NCBI GenBank assembly: GCA_049644345.1 | Contig: JBARRS010000039.1 | Coordinates: 1 to 10,593 of the forward strand | Direction: 5' to 3' | Source of the DNA: JBARRS01 sp049644345 | GTDB taxonomy: Bacteria; Actinomycetota; Thermoleophilia; Gaiellales; Gaiellaceae | DNA: 10,593 bases | Part shown: piece after piece, positions 5,813 through 10,593 of the stretch | Position numbering within the stretch: the first letter of the stretch is position 1 | Layout of the letters: each line of letters starts with the position of its first letter | Translations under genes and position numbers: made by a program | The notes under the pieces: generated by a model | Told to the model about the DNA's origin: nothing | The model's input: the letters and a program-made list of their open reading frames with translations, nothing else | Databases searched by the model: none

Positions 5813-7054
5813 GGCCAGAGGAGCGAGAAGCCGTTCGGCGACGGATTGCCATGACCAGAGCTTTTCCGCGGCCCGGCGCGCGGCGGCGCGCAGGCGCGCT
5901 CGTTCCTCGGGCGGTAGCGCCAGTAACTCCCTCAGCGTCGCGCGGAGGTCATCGACATCTCCGGTCTCGAAAGCCGCCAGGTGCCCGTACTCCGGCGGGT
6001 ACTCGCGCTCGAGCCCGGCCGCGATCTCGGCAAGCCCGGAGTGGCGGGCCACCAGGGGCAGCGAGCCGCCGGCGGCCGCCTCCGCCGCGACCATCCCGAA
6101 GGCCTCCGGAAAGATCGAGGGCACGACCGTGACGTCGCAGAGCGGGATCAGATGGACGAGGTGGCGGTGCTCGAGCGGCCCGGTGAAGACTGCTCTCGGC
6201 GGCGCGATCGCCTCGAGCTGCGCGCGGTAGTCGCCGAAGCCCACGACGACCGCGCGGGCGTCGAGCTGTCGGAGCGCCTCGAAGAGCACGTGGACGCCCT
6301 TGTTGTAGAGAAGCTTGCCGAAGTAGAGGACGGTCGGCTCCTCTCCCGCGAAGAACTCGGCCAGGCGCTCGGCGTTCCCCTCGTCCGGGAGCCGCTCGTT
6401 CCGCCCACCGGGGTTCGGTGGGTCGCGGCGGGCCTCGTCGAGCAGCTCGCCGAGAGCCTCGGGACGCTCTTGGGGGACGAACTCGGCGACGTCGACGCCC
6501 GGAGGCACCTCGTGAACGCGCTCGACTTGCCCGACGACCTCCTCGAGCACGCCGCGGATGTGGGCGGACCCGACAAAGACGGCGCTCGCCCGTTCCAGCG
6601 ACTTCCTCCCCCACGCCTGGAGCTCGGGATTGTCCCGCATCGAGTACTCGAGCTCGGAGCCGTGCGCCTTGACGGCGAACGGAGCGCCCGTGGCTGCGGC
6701 AACGGGTCCGCCCAGGATGACGTGGTTCGCGAAGACGAGGTCGGCGGGGAGCCTCCCGCGCACAGCTTCGGCGTTCGCCGCGACGTAACGCTCCCGCTCC
6801 GCGGCCGTGCAGTCCTGGACCAGGCGCGGGTCGAGACCTTCGTAACGGTCGAGAATGAAGACCGGCAACAGGCCGTCCGGGAGCGCCGGACGGACGACCT
6901 CCGCGCCGGCGAGCTCAAACCGCTCCGGATGCGGGTCCTGGCAGAAGACGACAACCTCGTGCCCCGCCCGGCTCCAGGCGTTCGCGAGCGCCCGGGTGTA
7001 GACATTCGAGCCGGTGCCGCCGAGCAGGTAGCCGTGCCAGAGAAGGATTCTCAA
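5801..7054 (-). CDS. GT4-family (GT-B fold) glycosyltransferase (417 aa)
   Basis: This is a predicted cytoplasmic or membrane-peripheral retaining glycosyltransferase transferring a sugar from a nucleotide donor; acceptor and product are unknown. The N-terminal Rossmann half starts RILLWHGYLLGGTGSNVYTR, with the glycine-rich GGTGSN loop at residues 12-17. The C-terminal half has VLYFGKLLYNKGVHVLFEAL (about 241-260, with the conserved Lys in NKG) and the E-x7-E motif EAFGMVAAE (Glu 317 and 325) after PSIFP, followed by HSGLAEI. A charged stretch at about 195-235, rich in Pro, Arg and Gly, links the halves. I chose TTG at 7054 because the family usually begins directly with M-R-I-L. It has no clear Shine-Dalgarno sequence and follows an A-run and an inverted repeat. 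A GTG at 7120 would add 22 residues of non-conserved sequence. It lies 109 bases downstream of rex. Being lone, it gives no pathway from context. Confidence 0.88.
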   Translation of the reverse strand: MRILLWHGYLLGGTGSNVYTRALANAWSRAGHEVVVFCQDPHPERFELAGAEVVRPALPDGLLPVFILDRYEGLDPRLVQDCTAAERERYVAANAEAVRGRLPADLVFANHVILGGPVAAATGAPFAVKAHGSELEYSMRDNPELQAWGRKSLERASAVFVGSAHIRGVLEEVVGQVERVHEVPPGVDVAEFVPQERPEALGELLDEARRDPPNPGGRNERLPDEGNAERLAEFFAGEEPTVLYFGKLLYNKGVHVLFEALRQLDARAVVVGFGDYRAQLEAIAPPRAVFTGPLEHRHLVHLIPLCDVTVVPSIFPEAFGMVAAEAAAGGSLPLVARHSGLAEIAAGLEREYPPEYGHLAAFETGDVDDLRATLRELLALPPEERARLRAAARRAAEKLWSWQSVAERLLAPLAGGG

Positions 7055-7065
7055 CGGCGTTTTTT

Positions 7066-7078
7066 TGTGTCTGACACA
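7066..7078. repeat. Inverted repeat TGTGTC-T-GACACA next to a seven-T run
   Basis: A perfect 6-1-6 inverted repeat sits 11 bases upstream of the probable TTG start of the glycosyltransferase. On the plus strand it is directly preceded by seven T (7060-7066), so in the direction of the gene the hairpin is followed by A, not U, and is not a terminator for minus-strand transcripts. It could be an operator or the remnant of a dispersed repeat. Confidence 0.45.
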
Positions 7079-7114
7079 GACGGAGTGGGCTCTTTGCAGG
7101 CGTTTCGCGGTGGC

Positions 7115-7135
7115 CGTCACACTTTCGTGAAGACG
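7115..7135 (-). terminator. Possible hairpin with GAAA loop downstream of rex
   Basis: In the minus-strand RNA, CGUC-UU-CAC closes on GUG-U-GACG around a GAAA tetraloop (3 pairs, a small bulge, 4 pairs), about 30 bases after the rex stop codon. There is no U-run, so termination is uncertain. It lies in the 109-base gap between rex and the glycosyltransferase. Confidence 0.25.
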
Positions 7136-7163
7136 TCTGGCACCGCCGTTGGGGCCGGTCCGG

Positions 7164-7784
7164 TTAGGTCAGGTGGAAGTAGAGCGCGTGGAGCAGCTCG
7201 ACGGCGGGATTCGACGTGTGGACCGCGACGTCGTGCGGAACGTCGAGCAGCGCCTCTGAGTAGTTGAAGATGATCTTCACGCCCGAGCCCACGAGGTCAC
7301 TCGCGACCTCTTGCGCGCTCGTGGCGGGCACGGCGAGCACGCCGACGATGATGTTCTTGTCGTGGACGAGCGGAGCGAGCTGACCGTAGTCACTGACGTT
7401 CAGATCGCCGATCTGCCTCCCTACCTTCTCCGGATCCCGGTCGAAGACGGCGGCGATGTTGATCCCGTGCTCGGCGAAGATCGACGAGCTCGCGATCGCC
7501 TGGCCCAGGCGGCCGGCGCCCACCAGCGCGATGTTGTGTTGCCCCTGCGTCCGGAGTATGCGGCGGATCTCACCGAGCAGGCTGTCGATGTTGTAGCCGA
7601 CGCCCCGCTTGCCGAACTTGCCGAAGGCAGAGAGGTCGCGCCGGATCTGGGTCGCGTTGATGTTGGTGTAGTCCGCGATCTCCTGGGAGGAGATCCGCTC
7701 CTTCCCCATCTTCCTCGCCTGGGTCAGCACCTGGAGATAGCGACTCAGGCGCGCCGCGACGCCCACCGTCAGCCGATCCGCCAC
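7164..7784 (-). CDS. rex: Redox-sensing transcriptional repressor Rex (206 aa)
   Basis: Rex is a cytoplasmic homodimeric repressor that binds operators when the NADH/NAD+ ratio is low and releases them when NADH rises, controlling respiratory and fermentative genes. The winged-helix N-terminus (about 1-80) shows the family pattern LSRYLQVL, SSQEIADYTNINATQIRRDLSAFGKFGKRGVGYNI. The NAD(H)-binding Rossmann domain starts at about 83 with ALVGAGRLGQA (GxGxxG at 89-94) and ends its second strand in FDRDPEK (Asp 115), as expected for NAD. AVPATSAQEVASDLVGSGVKIIFNYSEALLDVP and the C-terminal swapped helix complete the family pattern. I chose GTG at 7784 because AAGGAG lies five bases upstream. ATG 7799 would add five residues but has no ribosome-binding site. 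It is preceded by a glutaredoxin-like gene, an arrangement known from actinobacteria where hemA usually follows; here a glycosyltransferase follows instead. Confidence 0.95.
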   Translation of the reverse strand: MADRLTVGVAARLSRYLQVLTQARKMGKERISSQEIADYTNINATQIRRDLSAFGKFGKRGVGYNIDSLLGEIRRILRTQGQHNIALVGAGRLGQAIASSSIFAEHGINIAAVFDRDPEKVGRQIGDLNVSDYGQLAPLVHDKNIIVGVLAVPATSAQEVASDLVGSGVKIIFNYSEALLDVPHDVAVHTSNPAVELLHALYFHLT

Positions 7785-7803
7785 CACAGCTCCTTCCATT
7801 GCT

Positions 7804-7817
7804 TTGTGACCGCACAA
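7804..7817. promoter_or_regulatory. Inverted repeat TTGTG-N4-CACAA upstream of rex, possible autoregulatory site
   Basis: The half-sites TTGTG and CACAA match the outer parts of the Rex operator (TTGTGAA-N4-TTCACAA), but here they are separated by 4 rather than 8 bases. It lies about 20 bases before the chosen rex start, where autoregulation would be expected. The wrong spacing makes it a weak candidate. Confidence 0.3.
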
Positions 7818-7865
7818 CCATTCTGCCAGCACCGCTCGCGCTGAGCCGTTTCGAAGTTACAAACC

Positions 7866-8105
7866 TCAAACTTTGTGCAGTCTTCGGCGCAGCGTCTCCG
7901 GCTGGACGTAGTAGACGAACAGCCGCTCGCCGTCGAGCTCGACCACCGGCAGCCACTCGCGGTAGCGGGCCTCGAGCTCGGGATCGCCGTCGATCAGGAC
8001 CTCCTCGAGCTCGAATCCGAGCTCGTCGCGAAGGTCTGCGAGCTGCCTGCGTGCCCGATCGCAGAGCGAGCAGCCTTCGGCGTGATAGAGGGTGACGAGG
8101 CTTAT
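7866..8105 (-). CDS. Glutaredoxin-like (DUF836-type) CxxC protein starting at ATA (79 aa)
   Basis: The reading frame encodes a complete small thioredoxin-fold protein: SLVTLYHAEGCSLCDRA gives strand 1 and the redox CSLC motif (Cys 12 and 15), then helix 1 (RRQLADLRDEL), strand 2 (FELEEVLIDGD), LEARY, then WLPVVELDGE with the cis-Pro at 53, and a C-terminal helix ending LRRRLHKV-stop. This matches glutaredoxin-like proteins of about 80 residues found beside rex/hemA in actinobacteria. No ATG, GTG, TTG or CTG is in frame upstream of the CxxC motif for a long distance. The only sensible initiation codon is ATA at 8105-8103, which overlaps the dehydrogenase stop as ATAA, exactly where ATGA coupling would be expected. 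It may initiate inefficiently at ATA, or be a gene losing its start. It acts, by inference, in dithiol redox exchange. Rex follows 81 bases downstream. Confidence 0.75.
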   Translation of the reverse strand: MSLVTLYHAEGCSLCDRARRQLADLRDELGFELEEVLIDGDPELEARYREWLPVVELDGERLFVYYVQPETLRRRLHKV

Positions 8106-9376
8106 GGGTAAAGGCCGCGGGTCACCGTCGCCTCTGCGACGCGACCAACCCCGAGCCCGTAGGCGGCGAGACGCATGCTCGTCTCGCGGTCCTCGTAGAC
8201 GTGCCAGGTCTCGTTGAACGCGCGCGTGACGATGTCACGGAGCTTGGAGTTGACCTCGCCTTCCTTCCAGAAGTACTCCTGGAGGCCCTGGACCCACTCG
8301 AAGTAGGAGACGACGACCCCACCCGCGTTGGCGAGGATGTCCGGAAGGACGATCACGCCGTGGTCCTCGAGGATCTCGTCCGCCCCCGGCGTCACCGGCC
8401 CGTTCGCACCCTCGCAGACGAGCTTGGCCTTCACCTTGTCGGCGTTCTCGGTCGTGATCACCTGCTCGAGCGCACACGGCGCCAGCACGTCGCAGTCCAG
8501 CTGGAGCAGTTCGTCGTTCGAGATCCGCTCGGCGCCCTTGAGACCGTCGAAACTGCCGGTCTCCTGCTTGTGCGCGAAGACCGCCGGTACGTCGAGGCCT
8601 TTCGGGTTGTAGATGCCTCCACGCGAGTCGGAGACGGCGACGACTGTCGCTCCCTGCTCGGCGAGGAACTTCGCCAGGAAGCTGCCCACGTTGCCGAAGC
8701 CCTGCACCGCGACCGTGAGGCCCTCGAGCGAGCGCTCCAGCTTGCGGACGGCCTCTTGGATGCAGTAGAGGGCGCCCCGGGCCGTGGCCTCGAGCCGCCC
8801 GAGCGAGCCACCGACGTTGAGCGGCTTGCCGGTGACGACTCCGAGCACAGAGTGGCCCTTGTTCATCGAGTACGTGTCGAAGATCCACGCCATCACGGTC
8901 GGATCGGTGCCGACGTCGGGAGCGGGGATGTCCTTCTCCGGCCCGATCTCGTTGATGATCTCCGTGATGTAGCGCCGGGTCATCCGCTCCAGCTCGGCTC
9001 GTGAGAGCCTCTTCGGATCGCAGATGACTCCGCCCTTGGCGCCGCCGAACGGGATCCCCATCAGCGCACACTTCCAGGTCATCCACATCGCCAGCGCCTT
9101 CACCTCGTCGAGCGTCACGTCCGGGTGATAGCGAATGCCCCCCTTCGAAGGCCCCCGCGCGATGTTGTGCGTGACCCGATAGCCCTCGTACGCCGCGACG
9201 GTGCCGTCGTCCATCGTGACCGGGACCGAGACCACGACCGCCTTCTTGCACTCCTGGAGGACGTTGACGAGCCGGTCGTCGATTCCGAACAGGTCGGCGA
9301 CCTTGCGCAACTGCTCGCGCGCGAGCTCGAACGGGTTCTCTTTCAGGTGGGTGGGCGGGGCTTCGATCGTCGTCAC
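8102..9376 (-). CDS. gdhA: Glutamate dehydrogenase, Glu/Leu/Phe/Val dehydrogenase family (424 aa)
   Basis: This enzyme catalyses reversible oxidative deamination of glutamate to 2-oxoglutarate and ammonia, linking carbon and nitrogen metabolism in the cytoplasm. Conserved residues are visible in order: GPSKGGIRYHP with Lys 78, MTWKCALMGIPFGGAKGG with Lys 102 and the catalytic Lys 114, PAPDVGTDP with the catalytic Asp 154, the dinucleotide-binding VQGFGNVG (224-231) and Ser 357 in VVVSYFEW. Lys 78 and Ser 357 correspond to the side-chain carboxylate-binding pair of glutamate-specific enzymes. The second Rossmann strand ends in VSDSRGG with Asp 250, which favours NAD over NADP, an inference. 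The length is typical of hexameric bacterial GDH. GTG at 9376 has a perfect AAGGAG at 9387-9382. It lies 44 bases after the protease gene and its stop overlaps the ATA of the glutaredoxin-like gene. gdhA is used loosely; rocG/gudB-type naming is equally possible. Confidence 0.95.
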   Translation of the reverse strand: MTTIEAPPTHLKENPFELAREQLRKVADLFGIDDRLVNVLQECKKAVVVSVPVTMDDGTVAAYEGYRVTHNIARGPSKGGIRYHPDVTLDEVKALAMWMTWKCALMGIPFGGAKGGVICDPKRLSRAELERMTRRYITEIINEIGPEKDIPAPDVGTDPTVMAWIFDTYSMNKGHSVLGVVTGKPLNVGGSLGRLEATARGALYCIQEAVRKLERSLEGLTVAVQGFGNVGSFLAKFLAEQGATVVAVSDSRGGIYNPKGLDVPAVFAHKQETGSFDGLKGAERISNDELLQLDCDVLAPCALEQVITTENADKVKAKLVCEGANGPVTPGADEILEDHGVIVLPDILANAGGVVVSYFEWVQGLQEYFWKEGEVNSKLRDIVTRAFNETWHVYEDRETSMRLAAYGLGVGRVAEATVTRGLYP

Positions 9377-9394
9377 GCGAGCTCCTTGAGGTCG

Positions 9395-9416
9395 AAAAAG
9401 CGCTGGAAAACGGCGC
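9395..9416 (-). terminator. Weak hairpin plus T5 between protease and glutamate dehydrogenase genes
   Basis: In the gene direction, GCGC (9416-9413), nine bases, GCGC (9403-9400), then five T (9399-9395) follow the protease stop codon. The four-pair stem is too short to be convincing, but it is the only stem followed by a T-run in the 44-base gap. Confidence 0.2.
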
Positions 9417-9420
9417 GAGC

Positions 9421-10593
9421 CTACCTGATCGAGAACCGCACCGTTCGCCGCGTCGGCGGGCCTCCGGCGGTCGGAACGGCAAGCAGCCGCAGCGTGTATG
9501 CGCCTGGGAGAAGGAGGTTTCCGTCAGGGTCGCGCCCGGTCAGCCCGAAGGCGTAGCGGCCGGGGAGCAGATCGCGCAGCCGGGCCAGCAGTCCGAGCGA
9601 GCGACCGTCCGCGGCGCGCAGCCCGACGTCGAGCCGGGCGACCGGAAGCACCTGCAGTCCCTCCACCGCGGAGACAACGCGGCCGACGCGAAACGCGAGC
9701 ACTGCGGGCCTCGTATCCGACGGTCTGAACCTCCGCGCAGAGAGCTGGAGTGACTGGATCAGACTCGTCGGCGCCGGACCGAATGCGATCACCCACGGGA
9801 TTCGGAGCGGAGTCCCTCCTGCGGCGGCGATCCGCACCGTGCCCTCCGCCGGTGTTGCATCCGTGCCCGGCCGTCCCTCGAGCCGCGCGGTCAGCCGAAC
9901 GACCGCAGTCATCCCGCGCCGCAGCAGCAGCCGCCGCGGACGCGCGGAGATCGCGAGCCCGGCGCCGCCGCCCTGCTCGGCGGTGATTCCGAGAGCGAGC
10001 CGCCGCATCGTCAGGTTCTTGAGCTCGACCGTCCTCGTTTCGTGCCACCCCGCCTTCGTCGCCTCGCCGAAGGTGAGGGCGGCAGGCTCCGCACCGAACT
10101 CGGCGGCGGCGGCCGCGCCGAGCTCGAGCAGGCCGTTGCCCTGCGCCGCGACGGAGGCGTCGGGGAGCGGGCGCGCGTAGCCGACGAGCAGGGCTTCGAG
10201 CTCGCGCGCGCCGAGCGCCGGTCGGGCCTGCGCGAGCACGGCCGCCGCACCCCCGACCACAGCGGCCGCGGCACTGGAGCCGTTGACGGTGCCGAAACGC
10301 GGCTCGCCGTCCTCGCTCGCGCCCGGCTCCGAGGTCATCAGCGCGACCCCCGGAGCAGTCAGATCCGGCTTGACCGTGCCGTCGAAGGCGACGCCGTGGG
10401 AGGAGAACGGCGCGATCGTCGAAGCGCCCGGATTCCGGGCGTGCCGCGCGAGGCCGAGCGAGAGGGCGGGCCGCCGGCCGCGCGCGAGGGCCGACAGGGC
10501 CTCCCGCGCTGCCGCTTCGGGAATCCCCACGACCGGGACCCGCTCGCGATCGTCGAGCCCAAGGGCGCCCGCGGGGAGGCTGCCGCCGTAGAG
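9421..10593 (-). CDS. Subtilisin-like (S8) serine protease, C-terminal part (390 aa visible, N-terminus beyond right edge)
   Basis: The frame is open to the right edge without a stop, so the N-terminus with the Asp and His of the triad is outside. The first 45 visible residues (LYGGSLPAGALGLDDRERVPVV and onward) look like a PA-type insert. Then IAPFSSHGVAFDGTVKPDLTAPGV (about 60-83) is the conserved strand before the active-site helix of S8 proteases with PA inserts. NGSSAAAAVVGGAAAVL (about 104-120) takes the place of the usual GTSMAAPHVAG, with Ser 107 as the likely nucleophile; the usual Pro is Ala. After about residue 160 come beta-rich domains (LTFGEATKAGWHETRTVELKN, resembling C-terminal Fn3/Ig-like domains of subtilases). 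The end, GLTGRDPDGNLLLPGAYTLRLLA, resembles FlgD-type Ig domains. Probably exported. Glutamate dehydrogenase follows after 44 bases; a functional link is not evident. Confidence 0.85.
   Translation of the reverse strand, partial: LYGGSLPAGALGLDDRERVPVVGIPEAAAREALSALARGRRPALSLGLARHARNPGASTIAPFSSHGVAFDGTVKPDLTAPGVALMTSEPGASEDGEPRFGTVNGSSAAAAVVGGAAAVLAQARPALGARELEALLVGYARPLPDASVAAQGNGLLELGAAAAAEFGAEPAALTFGEATKAGWHETRTVELKNLTMRRLALGITAEQGGGAGLAISARPRRLLLRRGMTAVVRLTARLEGRPGTDATPAEGTVRIAAAGGTPLRIPWVIAFGPAPTSLIQSLQLSARRFRPSDTRPAVLAFRVGRVVSAVEGLQVLPVARLDVGLRAADGRSLGLLARLRDLLPGRYAFGLTGRDPDGNLLLPGAYTLRLLAVPTAGGPPTRRTVRFSIR

Noticed and set aside
7055..7080. Hairpin with T-run as an intrinsic terminator
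   Set aside because: The T-run lies before the hairpin on the plus strand, and for minus-strand transcripts the hairpin is followed by A. The polarity is wrong for either reading.
5981..7267. A 428-codon plus-strand open frame opposite the glycosyltransferase and rex
   Set aside because: It is a GC-rich mirror of real minus-strand genes with clear family motifs; its translation is Arg/Gly/Ala-rich low-complexity sequence without recognisable domains.
7785..7832. Longer Rex start at 7832 or ATG at 7799
   Set aside because: The extra residues do not look like Rex, no ribosome-binding site precedes those codons, and AAGGAG is ideally placed for GTG 7784.

Overview
The window is GC-rich and every gene I can support lies on the minus strand, so transcription runs from the right edge to the left. 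The gene content (actinobacterial-type Rex beside a glutaredoxin-like gene, a DUF1844 protein, a YbdK/GCS2 ligase, MTA phosphorylase, secreted proteins with Arg-rich N-termini, many GTG/TTG starts) suggests a chromosomal segment of a deep-branching high-GC actinobacterium. Thermoleophilia (Gaiellales/Solirubrobacterales) is my best guess. That placement is inference from style and content, not from a marker gene.

Right to left: the C-terminal part of a subtilisin-like (S8) secreted protease (9421-10593, cut by the edge); an NAD(P)-type glutamate dehydrogenase (8102-9376); a small glutaredoxin-like CxxC protein (7866-8105) that lacks an ATG/GTG/TTG start and would begin at an ATA overlapping the dehydrogenase stop codon; the NADH-sensing repressor Rex (7164-7784); a GT4 glycosyltransferase (5801-7054); then, after a likely hairpin terminator, a tightly overlapping set of YbdK-type carboxylate-amine ligase (4564-5721), DUF1844 protein (4260-4571) and methylthioadenosine phosphorylase (3482-4273). 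The left third holds two secreted, probably surface-exposed repeat proteins. One is complete: an 890-residue mosaic of Fn3-like repeats, a Calx-beta-like domain, a canonical Fn3 domain and a Cys-containing C-terminal domain (713-3385). The other is cut by the left edge and is built from Cna-B / carboxypeptidase-regulatory-like beta repeats (1-551).

The most unusual structure is a duplication in front of the two surface-protein genes. The 86 bases before each start codon align without gaps at 71 of 86 positions by hand count. They contain a shared TATACT box, a shared purine-rich Shine-Dalgarno block, and an inverted repeat whose arms differ in a compensatory way. Upstream of the left copy there is also a decayed relic of the 3' end of the MTA phosphorylase gene. 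Together these imply that a unit reaching from the mtnP tail through the leader and signal-peptide code was copied and attached to a different extracellular repeat cassette.

The rest is mostly metabolic and housekeeping: nitrogen/redox metabolism (glutamate dehydrogenase, glutaredoxin-like, Rex), MTA salvage, and gamma-glutamyl-type ligation. I see no rRNA, tRNA, CRISPR array, transposase or phage gene.
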